From an uncultured Bacilli bacterium (GTDB lineage: Bacteria > Bacillota_I > Bacilli_A > RF39 > UBA660), in assembly GCA_947600335.1 (NCBI GenBank), contig CANQGB010000005.1:1-45850 (forward strand): a DNA stretch of 45,850 nucleotides, read 5' to 3'. The notes beneath the pieces were generated by a model. It did not search any database and was not told where the DNA came from. It worked only from the letters and a program-made list of their open reading frames with translations. Shown piece after piece: positions 26,623 to 35,386 of the stretch. A program made the position numbers and the translations under genes. Position 1 is the first letter of the stretch; every line of letters begins with the position of its first letter.

Positions 26623-28151
26623 AAAGAGTAGTTAGAGGTCAAGAATTACAAGAAAAAATGCATTATGCCATTGATTTACTAGGAGAAACTGTCAAAAGCA
26701 CTTTAGGCCCCAAAGGATGTAATGTTATAATTGACCATTCGGCTTTTAGTCCATTTATAACTAATGATGGGGTAACCATTGCCATGAATATCGAAAGTGA
26801 TGATGAAGTTATTAACACGATATTGGAATTAGCTAAAGAATCTTCTATCAAAACGAACGAAAATGTCGGAGATGGAACGACTACCACAATTGTTTTGCTT
26901 CAAGGACTTTATCAAGAAGGTATGGCTTTAATTAATAAGGGCTTTAATCCCATGCTTATCAAAAAAGAAATGGATATTTTAGTTGCCCAAATTGTTGAAT
27001 TAATCCAAAAAGATGCTCATAAACCTACTTACGATGATTTAAAAAATATTGCGATTGTATCTGGTAATTCTTTAGAAATTGGTGATTTAGTTAGTGAAGC
27101 TTTTTTTAAAATTGGTCAAAGGGAAGGAATAATCATTCAAGAAGGAACTGATTTCCAAGACCAAATGATATTTAAAAAAGGCTATTACTTGGATACTGGC
27201 TTAGTTTCGCCTTATTATTTACAAGGTCAAAAAGAAAAACAATGGTCTAATGTAAATGTATTGCTAATTAAAGGTTTAGTCGATGATTTTGAACCATTGT
27301 CTTTAATAATTAACGATTTAATTGCCCAAAAAGCTAGCTTACTAATTATTGCTGAAGATTATACAGATAATTTTATAAATGAAACTTTGAGTTTGTATTT
27401 ACAAGAAAACATCAATATATTTTTAGCTAAACTACCTGGATATGGCCTAACTAAATGGGAAATTTTAAAAGACTTAGAATGTATTATCGATAATGATAGC
27501 TATAATTTTGATTGTAATTTAAGCATCACTAATCTTGGTAAAATATCTCGCCTAGTAATTAACGAAAATTCGCTTACTTTAGATTTTATACCAAATAAAA
27601 AAGTTCAAGAAAGAATTGCCACTTTAGAACAAAACAAAGATAAAAACAATGAAGAGTTAAAAAGAAGAATGGCTATGTTAAATCAAGGTATTATTGAAAT
27701 ACAAGTTGGGGCGACAACTGATGTTGAACGAAGAGAGAAAAAAATGCGTTATGATGATGCCCTATCGGCTATCGATGCCGCAAGTAAAGGAGTTTTACCG
27801 GGCAGTGGTCTATCTTTGTACAAAGCCGCTAGTGTCTTAGAAAACTCCCCAATTTTAGGCGATATGTATAACCAAGTTTTGAAATTACCTTTAAAGCAAA
27901 TCCTAATCAATGCTGGCTTAAATTATGAAGAAATTTCTACTGAAATAGAAAAAAATCATTTTCAAAAACTTTATAACATTGCGCAAGATAAATATGAAGA
28001 CATTAAAAAAACGGCAGTAATTGATTCCATGCCGGTAGTTATTAATTCATTAGTTAATGCTAATTCGATAGCTGGAATTCTACTCACGACTTCTAGTTTA
28101 GTAATAAATGAACATGAAAGTAATTTAAAAACAGACTTAATGGATATTTAA
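26619..28151 (+). CDS. groEL: Divergent 60-kDa chaperonin GroEL
   Basis: This 510-aa group I chaperonin has the STLGPKGCNVII start, NDGVTIA and GDGTTTTIVLLQ ATP-site motifs (the catalytic Asp regions are kept) and a C-terminal VGATTDVERREKKMRYDDALSAIDAA segment. It is about 30 aa short: reduced apical region, GSG where most have GGG, and no Gly-Gly-Met tail (it ends KTDLMDI). No groES and no CIRCE element are nearby. Its ATG overlaps the TIGR03915 gene stop, so it belongs to the SOS-box operon. Confidence 0.93.
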   Translation: MKRVVRGQELQEKMHYAIDLLGETVKSTLGPKGCNVIIDHSAFSPFITNDGVTIAMNIESDDEVINTILELAKESSIKTNENVGDGTTTTIVLLQGLYQEGMALINKGFNPMLIKKEMDILVAQIVELIQKDAHKPTYDDLKNIAIVSGNSLEIGDLVSEAFFKIGQREGIIIQEGTDFQDQMIFKKGYYLDTGLVSPYYLQGQKEKQWSNVNVLLIKGLVDDFEPLSLIINDLIAQKASLLIIAEDYTDNFINETLSLYLQENINIFLAKLPGYGLTKWEILKDLECIIDNDSYNFDCNLSITNLGKISRLVINENSLTLDFIPNKKVQERIATLEQNKDKNNEELKRRMAMLNQGIIEIQVGATTDVERREKKMRYDDALSAIDAASKGVLPGSGLSLYKAASVLENSPILGDMYNQVLKLPLKQILINAGLNYEEISTEIEKNHFQKLYNIAQDKYEDIKKTAVIDSMPVVINSLVNANSIAGILLTTSSLVINEHESNLKTDLMDI

Positions 28152-28154
28152 AAA

Positions 28155-28985
28155 TTATTTATCTTCAAAAGTATAAACATTAATGCTAGGTTTATTCAAA
28201 AAGCGTAATTTTAAAGAACTAGTTCCAATGCCTCCATTAATATACAAATCAAAGTTTTTAATTTTATAATGGGCGTCATAATATTTTTTACTGCCAATCG
28301 GAGTATATAAAGCCCCGATGAAAGGGAATCTTACTTGTCCTAAATGGGAATGACCACATAATACTAAATCAAACTTATAATCTCTAAAATCCTCGACTTG
28401 GTCTGGTTCATGAGCTAAAACAATCGTATATTGGTCTTGATTATCAACATTAAATGCTTTTTTATAATTCGGCTTTCCATTTAATAAATCATCTAATCCG
28501 ACAAATACTAAAGGCTTTTCCTTATAATATAAAGTCTTATGGGCATTTTTTAATATGGACCAATCTAACTTTTTCGTAATTTGGCCAAAATAGGGAAGAT
28601 CATAATCATGATTGCCAGGTACAGCCAAGATTCCTAACTTTGCTTTTAATCCTTTAAATATCTTAATCACTTCTTCGATTTCTCTATCCGATAAAACGAC
28701 TTTATTTTCTACTAAGTCTCCAGTAAAAACAATAATATCTGCCATTTCGGCATTCATTTTAGCAACAATTTTTTTAAGCCGATTCAAATGAACTGTACTA
28801 CCATAATGTAAGTCTGTAAAATGAATAATTTTTAAGTTTTGAAAATCCAAACCTTTTGGGGCTTTAATTTTAATATTTTTAATAACTAAACCTGAAGTTG
28901 AAATAAAACGTGCCCATAAAAGCAAAATTAAACCTATAATCAATAAAATAAAAACCAAAATAGAAATAATCATAAACTCTTTCAT
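28155..28985 (-). CDS. Membrane-anchored metallophosphoesterase (YkuE/YaeI type)
   Basis: The protein is ~276 aa from the ATG at 28985 (SD GGGTGA); a longer reading to 29012 lacks an SD. The N-terminal TM segment (~residues 4-25) is followed by a calcineurin-like domain with all motifs: TDLHYG, VFTGDLVEN, GNHDYD, AHEPD and GHSHLGQ. Relatives act on phospholipid or UDP-diacylglucosamine-type substrates at the membrane. It converges on groEL with only 3 nt between the stops and no terminator visible. Confidence 0.88.
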   Translation of the reverse strand: MKEFMIISILVFILLIIGLILLLWARFISTSGLVIKNIKIKAPKGLDFQNLKIIHFTDLHYGSTVHLNRLKKIVAKMNAEMADIIVFTGDLVENKVVLSDREIEEVIKIFKGLKAKLGILAVPGNHDYDLPYFGQITKKLDWSILKNAHKTLYYKEKPLVFVGLDDLLNGKPNYKKAFNVDNQDQYTIVLAHEPDQVEDFRDYKFDLVLCGHSHLGQVRFPFIGALYTPIGSKKYYDAHYKIKNFDLYINGGIGTSSLKLRFLNKPSINVYTFEDK

Positions 28986-29112
28986 TAATTTCACCCAAAT
29001 AAATAATACCATAATTGGACTATAAAATTATATTAATTTTATAATTTTTCATATAATAATAGTATGCTGGAAATTTTAGTGTACAAATTAAAAAATATTT
29101 GATATGATCTAT

Positions 29113-29192
29113 ATCACCCCCTAATTTAAGGCATAATAGCAAAATGCTGCATTTTCAGGGGTAAAAAATTCGAAGGGGAGAGATTTTACTTT
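29113..29192 (+). promoter_or_regulatory. Palindrome-containing upstream region of the 29193 gene
   Basis: A 15-bp palindrome AAAATGCTGCATTTT (29141-29155) lies inside a CCCCT (29118-29122) / AGGGG (29157-29161) pair, ~30 nt before the ATG. It could be a regulator operator or a hairpin in the 5' UTR. No clear promoter consensus is found. Confidence 0.4.
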
Positions 29193-30131
29193 ATGAACTT
29201 TTCAGTTTTAGATTGGAAAAACGTAGTTAATTTTTGTCAATTAGTTAAATTTGATTGTATAGATAGAGAAATTTTAGAAAGTACCAAAGGATATACTGTC
29301 GGCAATGTTACCAAAGAAAGTGATTGCTATACTTATTTTTGTAATGGTAAAGGCAACGATTATTTAACTATTAAATTTTATGAAGATAGTATATCCATTA
29401 CTGAATGCCAGGAATTTTTAATAAATAGAACGGTTATCGATAATAACTTAAATGTCGTTAAAAGAACTTTTGAAAGAAGATTATATGGGGGAATTTATTC
29501 CAAAATAGAAAAACAGTTTAAACAGCATAAAGATGAGTTTAAATTGAGTTCTATTAAAGAAAAAAGATATGCTTTTACCAAAAGTTTTATTGAACGGATA
29601 ATTGACTATCCAACATTCAAAAATACAACTACAATGCATATTTTTTTATGCTTAAGAGCTTTAGAAAATCAAGTTGATTTAAAAGAAAAATGTAGTTTGT
29701 TTAATGAATTTTCTGCTTTTCTAGATAACTATGGGGTTAAAACTTTAGTGAATAATCGCAATATTTCAAGTCTTTATCCTATTCAAGGCGATAATGTTTT
29801 AGAACGGATTTATGATTTATACTATGGAAATATTAATCCTAATAATGAAAGCGATATTCAAGATATTCATAAAGGCATTCTTCAAGAAGAAGCCTTCGCT
29901 TACAGCGATTTAAAAAAATTGAGTAATCAAGAAAACCTATTATTAGGCAATCCGTTAATTAAACCAACTCCCGAATATGTAGATTATATTAAAAACTTTA
30001 TGAATGATAATTTTGGTTATTCGGAAGAAATACAGTTAGATAGAGATTCTTTATTAAAAGCAATAAAGTTTAAAATGACTAAAACTCAAGAATTAAAAAG
30101 AAAAATAGAACGCAAAATGCGGGTAATTTAA
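29193..30131 (+). CDS. Hypothetical 312-aa protein
   Basis: I do not recognise it. It is soluble, without TM or signal peptide, mostly helical in the second half, with a basic C-terminus (KMTKTQELKRKIERKMRVI). The N-terminal ~90 residues look alpha/beta. SD AAGGGGAGAG precedes the ATG. It is a single-gene unit, ending at a bidirectional terminator shared with the MMPL gene. Confidence 0.7.
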   Translation: MNFSVLDWKNVVNFCQLVKFDCIDREILESTKGYTVGNVTKESDCYTYFCNGKGNDYLTIKFYEDSISITECQEFLINRTVIDNNLNVVKRTFERRLYGGIYSKIEKQFKQHKDEFKLSSIKEKRYAFTKSFIERIIDYPTFKNTTTMHIFLCLRALENQVDLKEKCSLFNEFSAFLDNYGVKTLVNNRNISSLYPIQGDNVLERIYDLYYGNINPNNESDIQDIHKGILQEEAFAYSDLKKLSNQENLLLGNPLIKPTPEYVDYIKNFMNDNFGYSEEIQLDRDSLLKAIKFKMTKTQELKRKIERKMRVI

Positions 30132-30153
30132 ATAATTTAGGTTAATTTTAATA

Positions 30154-30190
30154 TAAAAAAACCTCATTTTCATTTAGGAAAACAAGGTTT
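30154..30190. terminator. Bidirectional terminator between convergent genes
   Basis: AAACCT (30159-30164) / AGGTTT (30185-30190) plus inner TTTTC/GAAAA, with an A/T run on the minus-strand exit side (seven T in minus orientation). It serves the 29193 gene and the MMPL gene. Confidence 0.7.
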
Positions 30191-30200
30191 ATATTTAAGA

Positions 30201-33200
30201 TTAATCTATTTTTTTATGTTTTTTAATAATCCATTTATCAAATAAAGCTAATAATGGAGGAAGAACTAATAAGATTAATAGCAATGAACATAGAGTTCCT
30301 TCCGAAATAGTTTTACAGATTTTCGCTGCAATCGCAGAAGCAAAGTTACCAACAATTAAAGTTACAATAATTAAAATCGAAGAAGAAGTTAATATTGTAT
30401 GAATAGATTTATTGTAAGCATTTTTGATTGCTTCGCTAATATTTAAAGTTTCTCGTGATTCTAAGTAATAAGAGGTATAAAGAATAGCATAGTCGATAGT
30501 TGCTCCCATTAAAATACTTTGAACAATCAATAAGGCAATAAAGTATACTGAACCACCAAGTAAGGATAATATTCCCATAGTTATATACACTGCACATTGA
30601 ATTATTAACACTAATACTAAAGGAATAAGAATAGACTTAAAGGTAATCGCCACCACAACAAAGATTGCAATCATCGTTAAAATAGTTATAAAATTCATTT
30701 CACTATCAAAGGAATTACTGATATCATAAGCCATTGGTGAATTACCAATTACATAAATTTCTTTATTCTCACTATTTAAGGCATCTTTAATACTTTGAAT
30801 GAAATCAAATGTTTCTTTTCCTTCAGCCGCATAAGTAGTATTTAAAATCATTCGTGAATAATTATCACTTATTAACAACTCTTTCGAATCTGTCACTAAT
30901 TTTTGCGCATCTTTAATTGAACTATTCATATCATTATCTATAAATTCTCCAAAACGCTCATCGTTTAGAATATCATTATTTAAGTAATTAACAAACTTTT
31001 CAATAGTCATTGTCCAATTATCTTGATAGTTATTAACAGTTCCATAATACATATAAATTAAGTCTACCATATTTTGATTCAAATCATTAGTTAATTTATT
31101 TAAAGTGGCATAAGCTTCATCTTTAGTATATGTCTTTTCTTTTAAAGTATCAGCAATAATTGTCTTGATATTGGTAATTTGTTTTTTATTTTCTTCCGTA
31201 AATTGACTAGCTAAATTAGCATTTTTTAGAACATCATTAGTTATAAAATTAATAAATGTATCTAAAGAAACTTTGACATTTTTGTGATTATAATTTGTTT
31301 CATATAGAGAGTACAATAACTTAATATTTTCCTCATCCATATTGAATAGTTTGGCTAATTCATTATAGGTATAAGATGTATTACTAATAATTCCTTGCAT
31401 AACTTTTTGTAAAGTCGTTAGTTCACTTAAAGTATTTTTATCAACACTACTTTGAATAGTTGGATTATCTTGATTAGCAATGATTATATTGACTAATTCA
31501 TTCGGAGTAAGTTGCCAATCTTGCCATTTTCCTTCACTAAAGTCAATTAAGTTGTAAATATTAATAAAGTTTTTAGCATCTTGATTTAATAATTTAGCTA
31601 GGTTAGAAGCCGTATATTTTGTTTGAGTATCATTCATAACTAAACTGATAAGTTTTAAATTATTTAGGCTATCTTTTGGTAAAGATGAACCCAATACAAA
31701 AGTTATAAATTCATTAGGTGAGAAAGTTTTTTCAGCTGGTAAGTTTTGGTAAACCATTGTTACAAGGTTAGGCGCAATCTTATCAAAAATTTTTTGAAGT
31801 TGCTCTTTCTTCATTTGAGTATTATTAATATCATTTTCGTTCATTGCAAAAGGATAAAGAGCTAAAATGCTTGTTAAATCTTGACTGTTTAAATAAGAAG
31901 TATTTTCTTGTAAATTTTTAACGGCAATAATAAATTCTTGGAAAGTTATCGCTTTATCAGTTTCGCCATTTAAATTAGCTAACAGCATTAAGTTTTTAAC
32001 ACTTTCGGCATCTATTCCAAAAATATTAGCTAACTCTTGATAATTCATTGGTCTTGTAATTAGAGAATTATCTGTAAATGGTAGTAGTTTATTTATTTGT
32101 GTTTTAGCCTGATTATCTAATAAATTAGCATAAGTTGGATTAGGTAAAATATCTTTATTTAGTATCGTAACAAATTGGGTTAAATTCATTTTAGTCGTAA
32201 TTTTATTTTGGGCATTGTAATAAACTAAAAGATTTTTAATATCGTTTTGCTTTATTCCTAAAATTTCAGCTAGTTTTTGTGCATCATAATTAGTATTTAT
32301 TTTATCTTTAGCTGTAAAATAGGTTAAACGTTCTAAATTATCTAAGATGTTATCATCAATTTTATCTTTAATTAGTTCATTGTTTGCATTATCTTTTATA
32401 AAGTTAACTAAGTTGTTTAAACTAATAGTAGTATTGTCTTCAGGATTATAATAATTGTAGTATAAAATTTTAATTAAATCATCATCTATCTTAATATCAT
32501 TAGCATAGTTTTTTAATTGCGCATTTAATTCCGTTGCCGAAAAATCTTTATTTAAAGTATTACCATAACATAAAATTTCTGTTACTTTATCATTATTTTG
32601 TAAACTAGGATTATTACAATAATTGCTTATTTCTTCTTCATAATCATTTTGGTAAATGACAGCTATTTGGTTATTCTCGGCGAAGACATTTTTAATTTCG
32701 TCAGTTTCGGCATCAGTATATAGAATATTCAAATTACCTTTTAGTAAAAAACTTCCTACAAATAATCCAACAAAAAGGATTGTATTAACATATCGCATTT
32801 TGTAAATAAAATTGCCTAGCTTATTTAAATTAAAATTGAATGATTTCTTTTGGGTTTTGGTAATTAACTTATCAAACATTAGAATTAATCCTGGTAGAAC
32901 AAAGAAAATACTTATTAAACTAAATAATACTCCTTTGGCTAAAACAAAACCTAAATCTCGACCAATTGTGAAACTCATGAAGACTAGGGCAAGTAAACCA
33001 ACTATCGTTGTAATTGAACTACTAGATATGGAACCAAACGCATCGTGTAAGGCTTTTTTCATGGCTTTTACATTATTTTTTTCTGTTTCTTTTTCTTGAC
33101 GATAACGATTCATTAACATGATAGAATAATCCATTGATAAAGCCATTTGTAAAATTGCAGAGATAGAGTCGGTAACATTTGAAACACTAGAGAATATAAT

Positions 33201-33794
33201 ATTTGTTCCTTTATTTAAAAATACTCCAATACCAATGGTAAATAAGAATAAGAAGGGTTCAATGTAAGAATTACACATTATAATCAGGATTATCATCGCA
33301 AAACCAATAGCGATAGCAATAACAGCAGTGTTAATAACCGGCTTGTTGGCTTCAGCTATACTTCCGCCAAAATAAACATCATAATCTTGGTATTTGTCTT
33401 GAATAGAAGTATACAGATTTTTAGCACTATCTGAGTCATCTGTGTCAGTAAGATTTAAAATATACAAAGTATTATTTTCTTTATTAAAATCTTCGCTATT
33501 ATCATAATCGACTGTTACATCAGCATAACTTTCTAATTCGGTTTTTATCGAACTTTTTTCTTCTTCATTTAAGTCCTTAAACATGACATATAAGGAACTA
33601 CTTTTCATTTCCGGAAAGTTATTTGCCATGATATCCATTCCTAAGCGTGTTTCCGAATCACTTGGCAAGTACTTAGAAAAATCATCATTAATCGTAACTT
33701 TATTTCCTAAAAATAAACATAAACATGATAAAAGAATAAATGTAGTTAATATCAAGTATCTTTTATCTACAATAAAATCAGCTATTTTTTTCAT
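30201..33794 (-). CDS. MMPL/RND-family membrane transporter with repeat-containing ectodomain
   Basis: This 1197-aa protein has TM1 at ~12-30, a first TM bundle at ~155-350, and a second at ~1030-1190; each bundle has the MMPL-type acidic motif (MDYSIM at ~221, IDYAIL at ~1100). Between them, residues ~418-960 hold seven helical repeats of about 80 residues (see findings). Such proteins export lipids, drugs or peptides by proton motive force. It is divergent from a TetR gene, the usual regulator arrangement. Confidence 0.9.
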   Translation of the reverse strand: MKKIADFIVDKRYLILTTFILLSCLCLFLGNKVTINDDFSKYLPSDSETRLGMDIMANNFPEMKSSSLYVMFKDLNEEEKSSIKTELESYADVTVDYDNSEDFNKENNTLYILNLTDTDDSDSAKNLYTSIQDKYQDYDVYFGGSIAEANKPVINTAVIAIAIGFAMIILIIMCNSYIEPFLFLFTIGIGVFLNKGTNIIFSSVSNVTDSISAILQMALSMDYSIMLMNRYRQEKETEKNNVKAMKKALHDAFGSISSSSITTIVGLLALVFMSFTIGRDLGFVLAKGVLFSLISIFFVLPGLILMFDKLITKTQKKSFNFNLNKLGNFIYKMRYVNTILFVGLFVGSFLLKGNLNILYTDAETDEIKNVFAENNQIAVIYQNDYEEEISNYCNNPSLQNNDKVTEILCYGNTLNKDFSATELNAQLKNYANDIKIDDDLIKILYYNYYNPEDNTTISLNNLVNFIKDNANNELIKDKIDDNILDNLERLTYFTAKDKINTNYDAQKLAEILGIKQNDIKNLLVYYNAQNKITTKMNLTQFVTILNKDILPNPTYANLLDNQAKTQINKLLPFTDNSLITRPMNYQELANIFGIDAESVKNLMLLANLNGETDKAITFQEFIIAVKNLQENTSYLNSQDLTSILALYPFAMNENDINNTQMKKEQLQKIFDKIAPNLVTMVYQNLPAEKTFSPNEFITFVLGSSLPKDSLNNLKLISLVMNDTQTKYTASNLAKLLNQDAKNFINIYNLIDFSEGKWQDWQLTPNELVNIIIANQDNPTIQSSVDKNTLSELTTLQKVMQGIISNTSYTYNELAKLFNMDEENIKLLYSLYETNYNHKNVKVSLDTFINFITNDVLKNANLASQFTEENKKQITNIKTIIADTLKEKTYTKDEAYATLNKLTNDLNQNMVDLIYMYYGTVNNYQDNWTMTIEKFVNYLNNDILNDERFGEFIDNDMNSSIKDAQKLVTDSKELLISDNYSRMILNTTYAAEGKETFDFIQSIKDALNSENKEIYVIGNSPMAYDISNSFDSEMNFITILTMIAIFVVVAITFKSILIPLVLVLIIQCAVYITMGILSLLGGSVYFIALLIVQSILMGATIDYAILYTSYYLESRETLNISEAIKNAYNKSIHTILTSSSILIIVTLIVGNFASAIAAKICKTISEGTLCSLLLILLVLPPLLALFDKWIIKKHKKID

Positions 33795-33885
33795 TTAAAA
33801 ATTCACCTTTTCTTTTAAAACATGCTAGATTATATGCGAAAAATAAAGATTATAACAGTACAAAATTGCCAAAAGTGTAAAAATT

Positions 33886-33916
33886 TTGACATTATCTAAA
33901 AATATGATAAGATAAT
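33886..33916 (+). promoter_or_regulatory. tetR promoter with embedded operator-like palindrome
   Basis: -35 TTGACA (33886-33891) and -10 TAAGAT (33908-33913), 16 bp apart. TTATC (33892-33896) / GATAA (33906-33910) forms an inverted repeat spanning the spacer, a plausible binding site for the TetR product, which may regulate both itself and the MMPL gene. Confidence 0.5.
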
Positions 33917-33932
33917 TAGTAGGTGAAAGCAC

Positions 33933-34496
33933 ATGAAAGTTAAGAATTTAAATGTATCTTCGATAAAAACTAAACAAAAAATTAAAAGTACATTTGCTGA
34001 ATTAATGTATGAAAAAAAGGAACTTACTAATATAACGGTTACGGAATTAGCTAAACGGGCTGAAATTACACGAGCTTCTTTTTATACACATTATGATAGC
34101 ATTTATGATGTGGCTCAAGATATCCAAAATGAAACTTTGGAAGTTTTAATTAAAAATGTTAAAGATATAAAATCAATAGCTGATTTTGATAATTATTTAG
34201 ACCAAGTTTTTGCTTATTTAAAAGATAATGAAGCAATGTATCATCTTATTTTAAGTAGTGATGAGCCTTTATTATTCGCTAATCAATTAAATATTTTAAT
34301 CAATAAAACCATTAGTCAATTTTTTAATTATTCCCATCAAAAAGAAGAATATTTTAAATTAGTTTTTTATGCCGATGGTTGTATTAGTTTAGTAATTAAA
34401 TATTTTCGCAATGAAAGTGAATATAATTTAGATGAAATTTGTATCCGTTTAAAAGAAATGTTTAAAATTATTTTTAATAATGATGACAAGAGATAA
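33933..34496 (+). CDS. TetR-family transcriptional regulator
   Basis: This 187-aa protein has an N-terminal HTH (KSTFAELMYEKKELTNITVTELAKRAEITRASFYTHYDS, ~residues 14-55), the TetR hallmark. The C-terminal ligand domain is of the helical type often seen with MMPL pumps. Divergent to the transporter with a 138-bp shared promoter region, so it probably represses it. Confidence 0.9.
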   Translation: MKVKNLNVSSIKTKQKIKSTFAELMYEKKELTNITVTELAKRAEITRASFYTHYDSIYDVAQDIQNETLEVLIKNVKDIKSIADFDNYLDQVFAYLKDNEAMYHLILSSDEPLLFANQLNILINKTISQFFNYSHQKEEYFKLVFYADGCISLVIKYFRNESEYNLDEICIRLKEMFKIIFNNDDKR

Positions 34497-34518
34497 ATAT
34501 TTTTTATGATAGAAAAAT

Positions 34519-34535
34519 CATCTCAAAAAGAGATG
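34519..34535. terminator. Hairpin between tetR and the anchored surface protein
   Basis: CATCTC (34519-34524) / GAGATG (34530-34535) with an A5 loop lies between the convergent ends of tetR and the NPDTS protein. A T-rich stretch follows on either strand. Moderate quality. Confidence 0.45.
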
Positions 34536-34546
34536 AATTATAGTTT

Positions 34547-35314
34547 TTAATTATATCTTTTTTTAATAACAAATCCTAAACCTAAGCTACTAATAGCCAG
34601 TAATCCTAATGTTAAAAATAAATTAATATCGGATGTATCTGGGTTTTCTACAATGCTTCCAGGTTTTGGGGGTAAAGTGGTATAAATATCTACACCATAG
34701 TTAGCTTTAATATTACAAGCCCATAAATATCTTACATTATTTGCTTTATCCGCGTTTTCTACTTGTAATTCTACAAAGTCAGTTGTTCCTAGTTCTTGAC
34801 CATGATCTAAAACTGTAAATTTAACTTTAAGTTTATTATCACTATCTTTTTTAAATTCCCATTTGTAAGTATATACTCCATCCTCTTCAATCGTGGCTAT
34901 AGGATTTTTGTCTTTAGCCCAAGTAGCGCTTAGAACAAACTTATCCCCACTTTTTTGGGTCATAACTACTGCTTCTGTTAAGTATTGATTATCATCTTTG
35001 TTTAAAGCTATTGATAACTCAAATAGTTCTGAATTATTATAATTATCTTTATTAATTCCTACATAAACTTCTTCAGTAATTCCATCACTTATCTTGGCTT
35101 TACTTGCTTTATTAAATGGTCCTGTTTTCATACCCTCTCGTTCAACTTTTTCTCCTTTAAGATTTGTTATGTTAGAAGATACTTTGGTTTTCGTTCCATA
35201 ATTGGTACCAGCCTGCCAATCTTCATAATTCCATACCGTTAAAGCTTCTACTGATAAAACTGAGACAAAAAGCATGGAAACGAAAATAAAAGCTAAATTT
35301 AAAAATTTTTTCAT
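34547..35314 (-). CDS. Sortase-anchored surface protein with NPDTS sorting signal
   Basis: This 255-aa protein has an N-terminal signal peptide (MKKFLNLAFIFVSMLFVSVLSVEA) and a C-terminal sorting signal: NPDTS, then hydrophobic TM residues and the positively charged end KKRYN. The middle is beta-rich with repeated Lys/Asp and may be an adhesin or ligand-binding domain; I do not recognise it. NPxT-type signals are typical of class B sortases, and a sortase B gene lies directly upstream on the same strand. Confidence 0.85.
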   Translation of the reverse strand: MKKFLNLAFIFVSMLFVSVLSVEALTVWNYEDWQAGTNYGTKTKVSSNITNLKGEKVEREGMKTGPFNKASKAKISDGITEEVYVGINKDNYNNSELFELSIALNKDDNQYLTEAVVMTQKSGDKFVLSATWAKDKNPIATIEEDGVYTYKWEFKKDSDNKLKVKFTVLDHGQELGTTDFVELQVENADKANNVRYLWACNIKANYGVDIYTTLPPKPGSIVENPDTSDINLFLTLGLLAISSLGLGFVIKKRYN

Positions 35315-35326
35315 TTATAACCTTTT

Positions 35327-35344
35327 CCTCATATTTAAATGAGG
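35327..35344 (-). other. Hairpin in the sortase-substrate intergenic region
   Basis: CCTCAT (35327-35332) / ATGAGG (35339-35344) lies in the 72-nt gap just upstream of the SD of the anchored protein. It may adjust relative expression or protect the 3' end of the sortase message; no T run follows, so it is not a clean terminator. Confidence 0.4.
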
Positions 35345-35386
35345 TTACTCCTTTCTTTTATTAAATGATATGTAATTAATTTTAAT

